64,000 bases of DNA. Origin: Sodalis glossinidius str. 'morsitans'. GTDB taxonomy: Bacteria > Pseudomonadota > Gammaproteobacteria > Enterobacterales > Enterobacteriaceae. The number at the start of each line of letters is the position of its first letter. Positions within the stretch are counted from its first letter, which is position 1. This document shows positions 25,506 through 35,157 of the stretch, one piece after another. The notes under the pieces were generated by a model. It ran no database searches, was not told where the DNA came from, and worked only from the letters and a program-made list of their open reading frames with translations. The stretch lies in NCBI RefSeq assembly GCF_000010085.1, contig NC_007712.1, positions 1,798,001-1,862,000 on the forward strand, written 5' to 3'. The position numbers were made by a program, and so were the translations under genes.

Positions 25506-27779
25506 ATGCTCAATCAAGAACTGGAACTCAGTTTAAACATGGCTTTCGCCAGAGCGCGTGAGCACCGGCATGAATTTATGACCGTGGAACATCTGCTGCT
25601 TGCCCTGCTTAGCAACCCTGCGGCGCGCGAAGCGCTGGAGGCGTGCACGGTCGATCTGGTGGCCCTGCTCCAGGAATTGGAAGCCTTTATCGAACAAACC
25701 ACGCCGACCTTACCCGCAAGTGATGAAGAGAGTGAAACGCAGCCCACGCTCAGTTTTCAGCGCGTGCTGCAGCGTGCGGTCTTCCACGTCCAGTCGTCCG
25801 GGCGCAGCGAAGTGTCCGGCGCTAACGTGCTGGTGGCGATTTTCAGCGAGCAGGAATCCCAGGCGGCCTATTTGCTGCGCAAGCATGATGTCAGCCGGCT
25901 GGACGTGGTGAATTTTATCTCCCACGGTACGCGTAAAGACGAGACGCAGGCACCCGGGCCTGAAACGCCGGTCAACGAAGAGCAGTCAGGCGGGGAGGAG
26001 CGTATGGAAAACTTCACCACTAACCTTAATCAGTTGGCGCGCGTTGGCGGCATTGACCCGCTGATTGGCCGCGACCGCGAGCTGGAACGGGCCATTCAGG
26101 TTCTGTGCCGTCGCCGGAAAAACAACCCGCTGCTGGTGGGGGAATCCGGGGTGGGGAAAACCGCCATCGCGGAGGGGCTTGCCTGGCGGATCGTGCGCGG
26201 CGAAGTGCCTGAAGTCATCGCTGACTGCACCATTTACTCCCTGGACATCGGGTCATTGCTTGCCGGCACCAAGTACCGCGGTGATTTCGAGAAACGGTTC
26301 AAGGCGTTGCTCAAGCAGCTTGAACAGGGTCAGAACAGCATTCTGTTTATCGACGAAATTCATACCATCATCGGCGCCGGTGCGGCGTCGGGCGGGCAGG
26401 TTGATGCCGCCAATCTGATTAAGCCATTGCTCTCCAGCGGCAAAATCCGCGTGATGGGCTCAACGACGTATCAGGAATTCAGCAATATCTTTGAGAAGGA
26501 TCGCGCCCTGGCGCGTCGTTTCCAGAAGATAGACATTACGGAACCGACCGTAGAAGAAACGGTGCAAATCCTGACCGGGCTGAAAACCAAATACGAAGCC
26601 CACCACGATGTGCGCTATACCGCCAAAGCGGTACGGGCGGCGGTGGAGCTGGCGGTCAAATACATCAATGATCGCCATCTGCCGGACAAAGCCATTGATG
26701 TTATTGATGAAGCGGGCGCCCGCAGCCGGCTGATACCTGTCAGCAAGCGTAAAAAGACCGTCAACGTGGCGGATATCGAGTCGGTGGTGGCGTGTATCGC
26801 CCGTATCCCCGAGAAAACGGTGTCGGCGAGCGATCGCGATGTGCTGAAAAATCTGGGCGACCGTCTGAAGATGCTGGTCTTTGGTCAGGATAAGGCTATC
26901 GAGGTACTGACCGAGGCTATCAAAATGAGCCGCGCCGGGCTGGGCCAGGAACATAAGCCGGTGGGATCTTTTCTGTTTGCCGGTCCGACGGGCGTCGGTA
27001 AAACTGAGGTCACCGTGCAACTGGCCAAAGCGCTGGATATCGAGCTGCTGCGTTTCGATATGTCGGAATACATGGAGAGGCATACCGTCAGCCGCCTGAT
27101 TGGGGCGCCTCCCGGCTATGTGGGCTACGATCAGGGCGGGTTGCTGACCGATGCCGTGCTGAAGTATCCGCACTCCGTGCTGTTGCTTGATGAGATCGAG
27201 AAAGCCCATCCGGACGTGTTTAATCTGCTGTTGCAGGTCATGGATAACGGCATGCTGACCGATAACAACGGCCGCAAAGCGGATTTCCGTAATGTGATAC
27301 TGGTGATGACGACCAATGCCGGCGTACAGGAAACCCAGCGTCAGTCGATAGGGCTGATTCAGCAGGATAACAGCACGGACGCCATGTCGGAGATCAAGAA
27401 GGTGTTTACGCCGGAATTCCGTAACCGTCTCGATAACGTCATCTGGTTCAATCATCTCTCCACCGACGTTATCCAGCAGGTGGTCGACAAGTTTATTGTC
27501 GAACTGCAGGCGCAGCTGGACGCCAAAGGCGTGTCGCTGGAAGTCAGCGACGATGCGCGCAATTGGCTTAGCGACAAAGGTTACGACAAAGTGATGGGCG
27601 CCCGACCGATGGCCCGCGTGATGCAGGAGAATCTGAAAAAACCGCTGGCTAACGAGCTGCTGTTTGGTTCATTGGTGGATGGCGGCTCGGTGCGGGTGGA
27701 ACTGGACAAAGAGAGCCAAACGCTCAAATACCAGTTCCTTAGCGCGCAGAAACGCAAGGCCGAAGGGGCGGTGCACTAG
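25506..27779 (+). CDS. clpA: ATP-dependent Clp protease ATPase subunit ClpA
   Basis: A 757-residue AAA+ unfoldase starting MLNQELELSLNMAFARA. The ATG at 25506 is chosen over a GTG two codons upstream because of the GGGGAGG site. It has the N-domain, first Walker A GESGVGKTAIAEG (about 214) with LFIDEIHT, second Walker A GPTGVGKTEVT (about 495) with LLDEIEKAHPD, and the ClpP-contacting region. It unfolds substrates for ClpP. All motifs and the length match E. coli (758). Confidence 0.95.
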   Translation: MLNQELELSLNMAFARAREHRHEFMTVEHLLLALLSNPAAREALEACTVDLVALLQELEAFIEQTTPTLPASDEESETQPTLSFQRVLQRAVFHVQSSGRSEVSGANVLVAIFSEQESQAAYLLRKHDVSRLDVVNFISHGTRKDETQAPGPETPVNEEQSGGEERMENFTTNLNQLARVGGIDPLIGRDRELERAIQVLCRRRKNNPLLVGESGVGKTAIAEGLAWRIVRGEVPEVIADCTIYSLDIGSLLAGTKYRGDFEKRFKALLKQLEQGQNSILFIDEIHTIIGAGAASGGQVDAANLIKPLLSSGKIRVMGSTTYQEFSNIFEKDRALARRFQKIDITEPTVEETVQILTGLKTKYEAHHDVRYTAKAVRAAVELAVKYINDRHLPDKAIDVIDEAGARSRLIPVSKRKKTVNVADIESVVACIARIPEKTVSASDRDVLKNLGDRLKMLVFGQDKAIEVLTEAIKMSRAGLGQEHKPVGSFLFAGPTGVGKTEVTVQLAKALDIELLRFDMSEYMERHTVSRLIGAPPGYVGYDQGGLLTDAVLKYPHSVLLLDEIEKAHPDVFNLLLQVMDNGMLTDNNGRKADFRNVILVMTTNAGVQETQRQSIGLIQQDNSTDAMSEIKKVFTPEFRNRLDNVIWFNHLSTDVIQQVVDKFIVELQAQLDAKGVSLEVSDDARNWLSDKGYDKVMGARPMARVMQENLKKPLANELLFGSLVDGGSVRVELDKESQTLKYQFLSAQKRKAEGAVH

Positions 27780-27783
27780 CCCC

Positions 27784-27804
27784 TGGCGGTATCGCCTTTT
27801 TTTG
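27784..27804 (+). terminator. Terminator after clpA
   Basis: GGCG-GTAT-CGCC followed by seven T, starting 6 bp after the clpA stop. The stem is short. Confidence 0.5.
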
Positions 27805-28193
27805 CGCCCCAGAGGCGGTCTTGGCGGGCGTAGGCGAACGCAGGCGGCAAGGACGAGCACTGCGCAGGCCGCTGAAAAACGGGTGGGGCACAGACGCTTG
27901 CATAGCGGCGCAGGTGAGAAGCACATAGGAAATAATCGCGCAGGCGGCGGCGCGGGTCGCGATAAGCGTGGGCGGCCTGACCGTGGGTCCAACCGGTGCG
28001 GCACAACGCGAAGCAGCATGAGAGGGGCGATAGCCCGGATTGCGCAGCCGGATAACCGGTGCCGGGGTCATCGCCTTCTTCAGCTGTTATAGCGGGGAGG
28101 AATACTCTCCGGGGGGGGCGGCAGGAGGAATTATCGCGCATCATGCCGAAAAATCATCACCGGAACTGCCCAGGGCAACGCGCTCAGATAATC
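27805..28193. other. Spacer between clpA and infA, no tRNA found
   Basis: A GC-rich spacer of about 390 bp. In E. coli a serine tRNA gene (serW) lies between clpA and infA. I looked on both strands for its acceptor and T-arm pattern and did not find it. Frames here are short or shadows. Confidence 0.45.
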
Positions 28194-28412
28194 TCAGCGG
28201 CTGCGGAAGACAATGCGGCCTTTGCTCAGATCGTACGGGGTCAGCTCAACGGTGACTTTGTCGCCCGTCAGGATACGGATGTAGTTCTTGCGCATTTTAC
28301 CGGAGATATGTGCGGTCACCACATGTCCGTTTTCCAATTCCACGCGGAACATGGTGTTAGGCAGTGTGTCCAGTACGGTGCCTTGCATTTCAATATTGTC
28401 TTCTTTGGCCAT
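28194..28412 (-). CDS. infA: Translation initiation factor IF-1
   Basis: A 72-residue OB-fold protein essentially identical to E. coli IF-1 (MAKEDNIEMQGTVLDTLPNT, ENGHVVTAHISGKMRKNYIR). It binds the 30S A site during initiation and is essential. Intact, transcribed leftward as in E. coli. Confidence 0.97.
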   Translation of the reverse strand: MAKEDNIEMQGTVLDTLPNTMFRVELENGHVVTAHISGKMRKNYIRILTGDKVTVELTPYDLSKGRIVFRSR

Positions 28413-28504
28413 CGAATCCTCTAGGTGTGAATACCATAGTTTTTAACCGGCAAGATAATGCCGAAAAACCCTCATTATGTAAAGAAATGATGAAGAAAGC
28501 CGCA

Positions 28505-29208
28505 TCATCTGCCGCTTTCAGAATCAGGAAGGACGGTGAAGAGGGTTTGCGGTTGCCAGCAGCCGACCGCCAGCGGTTCAGGCAGTAATTGCGTAAGCAT
28601 AGCCAGAAAATCGCTGCGCGCAATATTATGCGCGCCGAGCGATGCGGTATGCGCATTCAATACTTGGCAGTCTACCATTTTTCCGCCCTGATGCATAAAA
28701 TACCGACAAAAACTCCCCAGCGCCAATTTTGATGCGTTAGGCCGTGACTAAACATCGACTCGCCAAAAAATATCGCCCCCTGCGCCACGCCATACATGCC
28801 GCCGACCAGCGTCTCGTCGTCCCAGACTTCGATCGAATGGGCATGGCCGAGCTGATGCAAATGGCCATAGGCGCTTTCGGCTTCCGGACCGATCCAGCTG
28901 CCTTCCGTGCCGCGCTCGGCGCAGGCGGCAACCACATCGGCGAACGCCTGATTCAAGGTGACGCGCCAGCGGCAACGGCGAGAGAAGCGGCTAAAACTGT
29001 GGCTGTGATGGAACGCGTGCGGAAACAGCACCGAACGGGGATCTGGCGACCACTACAAAATGGCATAGCCGGGAGAATACCAGGGGAAAATCCCCAGCCG
29101 CTGCGGCTACAAATCACCGCCGAAGGCCAGCAGGCCGTTAGGCTCGCTGAGCGCGGCGTGCGGCGGTGGGAAATGCAGAGAGTCGGGTGAAAGCCGGTAA
29201 AGTCTCAT
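28505..29208 (-). pseudogene. aat: Leucyl/phenylalanyl-tRNA-protein transferase Aat, broken
   Basis: From ATG 29208 the sequence MRLYRLSPDSLHFPPPHAAL then EPNGLLAFGGDL is followed by TAG and a loss of about 8 residues, IFPWYSPGYAIL, another TAG, and SPDPRSVLFPHAFH. The central part (YGHLHQLGHAHSIEVWDDET, VGGMYGVAQGAIFFGESMFS) then degrades. The C-terminal HQGGKMVDCQVLNAHTASLG is in another frame. Aat adds Leu or Phe to N-terminal Arg/Lys, making degrons for ClpS-ClpAP. Two nonsense codons near the start make the gene dead. Confidence 0.9.
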
Positions 29209-29278
29209 GCTGCCGATGACTACTCCAATCCGTCTGAACAAGGCAGGCAAACACCGGCCGGCACGGGTTTATCGCTGA

Positions 29279-31009
29279 CTAGTATACCTCTACCGGACGG
29301 TGATAGTGATAATAGCGTCCGCGCAGCGCCATCAGCGCCTGATGGTTTCCCTGCTCCATGAGGGTGCCGCGATCCAGAATACAAATGCGGTCCAAACGTT
29401 CCAGTCCCCGCAACCGATGGGTGACAATGACTACCGTCCGCCCTTGGCCGAGCGTGCTGAGCAAGTGCAGTATTTGCTGTTCGGTAACGGCATCGAGCCC
29501 CTCGGTGGGCTCGTCGAGTAGCCACAGCGGGGCGTCGTGCAGCAGCGCTCGGGCGATGCCCATGCGGCGCTGTTCGCCGCCGGAAAGGGCACGCCCCCCC
29601 TCGCCGAGCCAGGCATTGAGCCCTTCGCCCGTCAGCAGTTTGTCAAGACCCACTTGCCGCACTACGGTGCTTAGCTGCTCATCGTCGGCGTTCGGCGCCG
29701 CCAGGCGGAGATTATCGCGCAGCGTGGCGCTGAAAATATGGACCCGCTGCTCCACCACGGCGGTCATCGCGCGCAGCGCGCTTTCGCTCCACTCGCGCAG
29801 CGGCACGTCATTAAGCAGGATCTCCCCCTCATGGGGATCCCTGGCGCGGGTCAATAATTGCAGCAGGGTGGATTTGCCGCTGCCGGTATGGCCGAGTAGA
29901 GCGATATGCTCGCCGGCGGCTACCGTCAGGGTCAGGTCGTCAATGGCGGCCGCTGCCTGCTGGGGATAGTGAAACCGTACCCGGTTGACGCTGAGGGCGA
30001 CGGCCGCGGTCGGCGCAGGACCGGCCGCGGGAAAAATAACCTCCGGCGTCTGTTGGACCAGACTGTTCAGGCGCACGGCGCAGGCGATGACCTGTCCAAG
30101 ATGTTGAAACGCACCAGCCACCGGACCCAACGCCTCGAACGCTGCAAGCGTTGCGAAGGCAAACAGGGCCACCAGCGGGCCGGACGGGCCATCGCCCTCC
30201 ACGTCGCCAGCCACCAGCCACAGCACCCAGGTCAATGTCAGGCCGGTCACTAGCAGCAACAGGCTTTGTGCGCCGGCGCCCAGCCCGCTTTGGCGGCGCT
30301 GTTGCGCCTGCCAGCGCTGTTCGGTAGCCTCCAGCCGGCGGCGGTAGCGTTCGTCGGCGCCGTACAGGGTGAGTTCGGCATTGTTGGAAAGCCAGGCGGT
30401 CAGCTGCAAACGGTAATCGGCGCGCAGGGCGGTCAGCGCCTCGCCCACCGGTTTGCCAGCGCGGTAAAACAACGGCGGGAACAGCGCCAGAATGGCCAGC
30501 ATTATCGCGCCAAGGGTCAAGCCCGCTCGCGGGTCCAGCAGACAAAGGCCAGCGCTCACCGTCAGAGTGACTATCAATGCCCCCGCCAACGGGGAGATGA
30601 CCCGCAGATAAAGATGGTCCAGCGTATCCACATCCGCTACCAGGCGGTTGAGTAGTTCCCCCCGGCGCAGGCGGGCGGTGGCGCCGGGCGAAAGAGGAAG
30701 AATACGGCTGAAAGTGTAAAGCCGCAGATGCTGTAGTACGCGGAAGGTGGCATCGTGGCTGACTACCCGCTCCGCCCAGCGGCCGGCGGTGCGGGTAATT
30801 GCCGCGCCGCGCACGCCGGCGGCAGGCAGCATATAGTTAAAGCTGTACAGGCCCGCGGCGCCCGTGGTCGCCGCACCGGCGAGGAACCAGCCGGAGAGCG
30901 TCAGCAGGCCGATGCTGGCTAGCAGCGTGATGATAGCGAGCAGGACGCCAAGGGTAAGTTGTCCGCCATGGCGGCGGTAGAGGGACAAATACGGCAGTAA
31001 TGCGCGCAT
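29279..31009 (-). CDS. cydC: CydC, heme/thiol ABC exporter subunit
   Basis: A 576-residue ABC half-transporter (E. coli 573) with an N-terminal six-helix domain (LLTLSGWFLAGAATTGAAGL, RTAGRWAERVVSHDATFRVL) and an ATPase domain with Walker A GHTGSGKST near 370, signature LSGGEQRRMGIARAL near 476 and Walker B LLDEPTEGLD. With CydD it is needed for periplasmic redox balance and assembly of cytochrome bd. The ATG lies 2 bp after the ancestral cydD stop. Intact. Confidence 0.94.
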   Translation of the reverse strand: MRALLPYLSLYRRHGGQLTLGVLLAIITLLASIGLLTLSGWFLAGAATTGAAGLYSFNYMLPAAGVRGAAITRTAGRWAERVVSHDATFRVLQHLRLYTFSRILPLSPGATARLRRGELLNRLVADVDTLDHLYLRVISPLAGALIVTLTVSAGLCLLDPRAGLTLGAIMLAILALFPPLFYRAGKPVGEALTALRADYRLQLTAWLSNNAELTLYGADERYRRRLEATEQRWQAQQRRQSGLGAGAQSLLLLVTGLTLTWVLWLVAGDVEGDGPSGPLVALFAFATLAAFEALGPVAGAFQHLGQVIACAVRLNSLVQQTPEVIFPAAGPAPTAAVALSVNRVRFHYPQQAAAAIDDLTLTVAAGEHIALLGHTGSGKSTLLQLLTRARDPHEGEILLNDVPLREWSESALRAMTAVVEQRVHIFSATLRDNLRLAAPNADDEQLSTVVRQVGLDKLLTGEGLNAWLGEGGRALSGGEQRRMGIARALLHDAPLWLLDEPTEGLDAVTEQQILHLLSTLGQGRTVVIVTHRLRGLERLDRICILDRGTLMEQGNHQALMALRGRYYHYHRPVEVY

Positions 31010-31086
31010 GGTTACAGCTCCTGTGCTTGGGAAGCAATCAAATCGGCCAGCGGCCCGTCGCTAACGGTAAGGTCGGCATAGGGGCA

Positions 31087-32775
31087 CTATTGGGCGATGG
31101 TGCCCTCATGCATCACCCAGACCACGTCGAAATCCGCGATGGCCTGTAGCTGATGCGTTACCAGTAATGTGGTCTGACGGCGCGTGGCGCTTTCCAGCGC
31201 ACGCATCACCAGCCGCTCGCTGTGGACATCAAGACTGGCGGTGGGCTCGTCAAGCAGCAACAGGTCGGGGGTGCGGATCAGCGCGCGCGCCAGGGCAACA
31301 CGCTGCACCTGCCCAACGGAAAGAAGTCTGGCGTCTTCGCCGACGGCACTATCCAGTCCCTCGGGCAACGCAACGAGGAACTCTGCCACATATGCATCCT
31401 TCACCGCCTGCATCAATTGTGCGTCGTCTGCGGCCGGTGCGCCCAGCAGGATATTGTCGCGCAGCGTTACCGCCGGCAGTGCCGGATTCTGACTGACCCA
31501 GCTTAATCGTTCACGCCACAGACTCGGCGCGAGCGCGCGCAGCTCGCGGCCGTTGACCAGCAGCGAACCGCGATAGGGCAGAAACCCCAGCAGTACGCTA
31601 AGCAGGGAGCTCTTGCCCGCGCCGCTGGCGCCGACGATGGCCACCCGCTGGCCCGCCGGGAGGGAAAAGTTCAGCGGTCCGGCGAGTTCGCTGCCGTCTG
31701 GCGCCAGTACCCACAGATCGCGGGCGAGCAAACTCACCGGTCCAGGGGCCAGCGTCTCGCTGCCGGCGCCCTGGGCTTCATCGTCATGTTCCAAAAAAGA
31801 GACCAACGATTCCGCGGCGCCCACAGCCTGGGCTTTGGCGTGGTAGAACGTCCCCAGATCGCGCAACGGCTGAAAGAATTCAGGCGCCAGGATCAGCACC
31901 AGAAAGCCGGCGAAAAGCGTGACGCCGGTTCCATAGCTGCCGAAATGCAGCTCTCCCAGGTAGGAGAAGCCGAAATACACTGCCGCTACGGCAATGGAAA
32001 TCGAGGCAAAGAACTCCAATACGCCAGAGGAAAGAAACGCTAGTCGTAACACCTCAATGGTGCGCTGACGGAATGACTCGGTCGCGCGGCGGATCTCTTC
32101 CGTTTCCGCGTCGGCGCGAAAGAACAGCCGTAAGGTCTCCAGCCCGCGTAACCGGTCGAGAAAGTAGCCCGACAGGCGCGCCAGCGCCAAAAAATTGCGT
32201 CGGTTGGCGTCAGCGGCACCCATGCCGATCAGTGCCATGAACAGCGGAATCAGCGGCGCGGTTAAAAACAGAATCAGCCCCGCGGCCCAATTGATGGGAA
32301 ACACCACGATAAGGATCATCAGCGGCACCAGCACCGCCAGCGACATTTGCGGCAAATAGCGGGCGTAGAAATCGTGCATATCCTCGATTTGCTCAAGCAG
32401 CATGCTGCTCCAGCTTCCGGCGGGCTTGCCGCGGATCCAGGCCGGTCCCAAACGCGCGAGGCGATCCAGCACCTGGGCACGGATTTGACGGCGTAGCAAA
32501 CTGCCGGCGATAAAGCCCACCCGTTCACGGGCGTAGTTGACCGCCGCGCGCAGCGCAAATAACGACGCCAGGGCGACAAAGCCGCCGGTCAGAGTAGCGC
32601 GCGAGGTATTATCCATGATCAACGCCTGTAGCAAACCGGCCAGCGCCCAGGCTTGTGCGACGATGATAACGGCGCTTATCAGGCCGAGCAGCAGGGAAAG
32701 GCGCAGCCAGCGATTTATCCGCTTACTTTGCGATCGGAGCCAGCGTACCAGGATTTGTTGTCGATTCTTGTTCAT
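31087..32775 (-). CDS. cydD: CydD, heme/thiol ABC exporter subunit, C-terminally truncated
   Basis: A 562-residue ABC half-transporter starting MNKNRQQILVRWLRSQSKRI, chosen over a longer upstream frame by match to E. coli. Walker A GASGAGKSS is near 380, LSVGQVQRVALARAL near 483 and LLLLDEPTASLD near 502. After WVMHEGTIAQ a TAG at 31089-31087 ends the frame. Reading on in frame gives YADLTVSDGPLADLIASQ to a TAA at 31014-31012, which restores 587 residues (E. coli 588). The nonsense codon removes about 25 residues after all catalytic motifs, so partial function is possible. Confidence 0.88.
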   Translation of the reverse strand: MNKNRQQILVRWLRSQSKRINRWLRLSLLLGLISAVIIVAQAWALAGLLQALIMDNTSRATLTGGFVALASLFALRAAVNYARERVGFIAGSLLRRQIRAQVLDRLARLGPAWIRGKPAGSWSSMLLEQIEDMHDFYARYLPQMSLAVLVPLMILIVVFPINWAAGLILFLTAPLIPLFMALIGMGAADANRRNFLALARLSGYFLDRLRGLETLRLFFRADAETEEIRRATESFRQRTIEVLRLAFLSSGVLEFFASISIAVAAVYFGFSYLGELHFGSYGTGVTLFAGFLVLILAPEFFQPLRDLGTFYHAKAQAVGAAESLVSFLEHDDEAQGAGSETLAPGPVSLLARDLWVLAPDGSELAGPLNFSLPAGQRVAIVGASGAGKSSLLSVLLGFLPYRGSLLVNGRELRALAPSLWRERLSWVSQNPALPAVTLRDNILLGAPAADDAQLMQAVKDAYVAEFLVALPEGLDSAVGEDARLLSVGQVQRVALARALIRTPDLLLLDEPTASLDVHSERLVMRALESATRRQTTLLVTHQLQAIADFDVVWVMHEGTIAQ

Positions 32776-32981
32776 TGAAAGTCTGTTTCCAGCCGGAACG
32801 GCAGACGGTTGACGTTGGAAATCCCATGCAGGGAAGCGAGACCGGAATGCTCTGCAGCGCCGGTGCGCCGACATCTTACCCTGTTGCGGGCGAGGTGAAA
32901 ATCATTGCCGGTGAATTAGCGCGCGTCCGCCACGCCGGCACGAAGCGGACACGGGCGGGCAAATATGCACAGGGGCAGGGC

Positions 32982-33006
32982 AAAGAAAAGGCGGCCGTTG
33001 GCCGCC
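32982..33006 (-). terminator. Terminator after trxB
   Basis: On the leftward strand GGCGGCC-AAC-GGCCGCC is followed by TTTTCTTT. It lies 64 bp beyond the trxB stop and separates trxB from cydD. Confidence 0.75.
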
Positions 33007-33069
33007 CTGACCAATCCTGGCGGCAACGAGGCGTGCGCGCCGGCCCTGCTGCGCAGCGATTGTATTATC

Positions 33070-34038
33070 TCAAAGGGAGCCGGCCTGGGCCAGGCCGTCG
33101 AGATAACGTTCGGCGTCCAGCGCCGCCATACAGCCGGTCCCGGCGGAGGTAATCGCCTGGCGGTAGTTGTGGTCCATGACGTCGCCGGCCGCGAATACGC
33201 CCGGAATCGAGGTAGCGGTCGCGTTGCCATTGATCCCGGACTGCACGCGCAGATAGCCGTTTTGCAGCGCCAATTGGTCGCCGAAAATCGCGGTATTTGG
33301 ACTGTGACCTATAGCGATAAATACCCCGGCGACCGCCAGATCTTCATGGGCGCTGCCGGCCACCTCTTTCAGACGTACGCCGGTGACGCCCATCTCGTCG
33401 CCCAGCACTTCTTCCAGGGTACGATTGGTATGTAGCACGATATTGCCGTTATTGACCTTATCCATCAGGCGGTCGATAAGGATCTTTTCCGAACGAAAGG
33501 TGTCGCGGCGGTGGATCAAATGCACTTCCTCGGCGATATTGGCCAGGTACAGGGCTTCCTCCACGGCGGTGTTGCCGCCGCCGACCACCGCCACTTTCTG
33601 GTTACGGTAAAAGAAGCCATCGCAGGTGGCGCAGGCGGAAACCCCTTTCCCTTTATAGGCCTCTTCGGACGGCAGACCAAGATAGCGCGCCGAGGCGCCG
33701 GTGGCGATGATAAGCGCATCGCAGGTATATTCGCCGCTATCTCCGACGAGGCGGAAAGGGCGGGTTTGCAGATTAACCTGGGTAATGTGGTCGAAAATGA
33801 TTTCCGTGTTGAATTTTGTGGCGTGGGCGTACATGCGCTCCATCAGGAGCGGGCCGGTCAGTCCTTCCGTGTCGCCCGGCCAGTTTTCCACCTCGGTGGT
33901 GGTCGTCAGCTGTCCGCCTTGCTCCATACCGGTGATCAAAACCGGGTTCAGATTGGCGCGCGCGGCATAGACCGCGGCTGTATAGCCCGCTGGCCCCGAA
34001 CCCAATATGAGCAATTTACTGTGTTTCACCGTAGACAT
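33070..34038 (-). CDS. trxB: Thioredoxin reductase TrxB
   Basis: A 322-residue flavoprotein (E. coli 321) with FAD motif ILGSGPAGYTAAVYAARANL, the redox-active CATC near 136-139 (SACATCDGFFY), NADPH motif VVGGGNTAVEEALYL and the C-terminal FAD-binding GVFAAGDVMDHNYRQAITSA. It reduces thioredoxin with NADPH. An AGGAAAAC ribosome-binding site precedes the ATG. It is upstream of cydD-cydC as in E. coli and intact. Confidence 0.95.
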   Translation of the reverse strand: MSTVKHSKLLILGSGPAGYTAAVYAARANLNPVLITGMEQGGQLTTTTEVENWPGDTEGLTGPLLMERMYAHATKFNTEIIFDHITQVNLQTRPFRLVGDSGEYTCDALIIATGASARYLGLPSEEAYKGKGVSACATCDGFFYRNQKVAVVGGGNTAVEEALYLANIAEEVHLIHRRDTFRSEKILIDRLMDKVNNGNIVLHTNRTLEEVLGDEMGVTGVRLKEVAGSAHEDLAVAGVFIAIGHSPNTAIFGDQLALQNGYLRVQSGINGNATATSIPGVFAAGDVMDHNYRQAITSAGTGCMAALDAERYLDGLAQAGSL

Positions 34039-34538
34039 GTTTTCCTCGTTGTCGTCGCCTCATTAACCTGGGCATTGTAAGAAAATTACCAGAGTTAAAA
34101 AAGGATGAAAAAAAGTAGTTAACGATTTTTCCAATTAATCGCGGCTATTAAGGCCGCCGGCAGGGCATAATCGGGTAAAAAACCCCGCTAAACCTGCCAC
34201 GTGGCAAAGGATGTCGGTCACAACCGGTATGTTGTTCTGATTTTTAACGTTTTACTTTGACAATCGGCTGCGCTTTTGCGAAAACATCTAGGCGGGTATT
34301 TAAACAGGCCGTGGCTGGCGCCCGTGGTGGGGTTGCGAAGCCGTGCGCGGAGCAGACCCTGAGTGGTGTGTCCTGCGCTCCCTGATGCCGTTTAGTATGT
34401 TGACAGACAGGTTCTAAATGGTTCCAGCAAAAGGTTGACCTTAAAAAAACTGATAACAGGTCCTTAGACAATCCCTGACACAATGAAGTTAGTGAGGGTA
34501 TGGCAAGTACAGTGAAGGAATTGAGAGAGACACTAATG
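34039..34538. promoter_or_regulatory. Divergent trxB/lrp regulatory region
   Basis: A 500-bp region between divergent trxB and lrp. The half next to trxB is rich in A and T tracts. In E. coli lrp has a long leader with autoregulatory Lrp sites, and a similar layout is plausible here. No ORF with family sequence is present, and the in-frame extension upstream of lrp is not conserved. Confidence 0.4.
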
Positions 34539-35033
34539 ATGGTAGACAATAAAAAGCGCCCGGGGAAAGATCTCGATCGTATCGACCGCAATATCCTGAA
34601 TGAACTGCAAAAGGACGGACGGATTTCCAATGTCGAGTTATCAAAGCGGGTAGGTCTATCGCCAACGCCCTGTCTTGAACGCGTACGCCGTCTTGAGCGC
34701 CAGGGTTTCATCCAGGGCTATACGGCGCTGTTGAACCCGCATTATCTGGATGCGTCGTTACTGGTGTTTGTTGAGATTACTCTCAACCACGGTGCGCCGG
34801 ATGTGTTCGAGCAATTCAACGCCGCGGTGCAAAAGCTGGAGGAAATCCAGGAGTGCCATCTGGTTTCAGGCGATTTCGACTATTTGTTGAAAACGCGCGT
34901 GCCGGATATGTCTGCCTATCGTAAACTGCTCGGCGAGACGCTGTTGCGTCTGCCCAGCGTGAACGACACACGGACCTATGTCGTCATGGAAGAAGTGAAA
35001 CAGAGTAATCGTCTGGTCATAAAGACGCGTTAA
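34539..35033 (+). CDS. lrp: Leucine-responsive regulator Lrp
   Basis: A 164-residue global regulator nearly identical to E. coli Lrp (MVDNKKRPGKDLDRIDRNIL). It has the helix-turn-helix NVELSKRVGLSPTPCLERVR and the ligand-binding RAM domain (VSGDFDYLLKTRVPDM, DTRTYVVMEEVKQSNRL). The ATG at 34539 gives the exact family start, while an ATG 13 codons upstream does not. Lrp controls amino-acid metabolism and transport according to leucine. Intact. Confidence 0.95.
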   Translation: MVDNKKRPGKDLDRIDRNILNELQKDGRISNVELSKRVGLSPTPCLERVRRLERQGFIQGYTALLNPHYLDASLLVFVEITLNHGAPDVFEQFNAAVQKLEEIQECHLVSGDFDYLLKTRVPDMSAYRKLLGETLLRLPSVNDTRTYVVMEEVKQSNRLVIKTR

Positions 35034-35094
35034 GGAGCATTCCAGGTGCAAATACGGTTTGTTTTGGTTACACTCCTGTGAATTCATACAGTCC

Positions 35095-35124
35095 CAGCGC
35101 CGGACAGCACCTCGGCGCTGTTAT
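35095..35124 (+). terminator. Probable terminator after lrp
   Basis: CAGCGCCG and CGGCGCTG form an 8-bp perfect stem with a 10-base loop, followed by TTATTAT. The T-run is imperfect. Confidence 0.5.
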
Positions 35125-35157
35125 TATATCGGTTAACAGGAGCCTGGAGAGCCTTTC

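Noticed and set aside
26460..27455. 331-residue antisense ORF in clpA
   Set aside because: It is a shadow of a highly conserved gene with strong codon bias, and its translation resembles no family.
27805..28193. Serine tRNA gene expected between clpA and infA
   Set aside because: No acceptor stem, T-arm consensus or CCA end could be found on either strand.
32775..33152. Small ORF between cydD and trxB
   Set aside because: It spans the trxB terminator and part of trxB antisense and has no family similarity.
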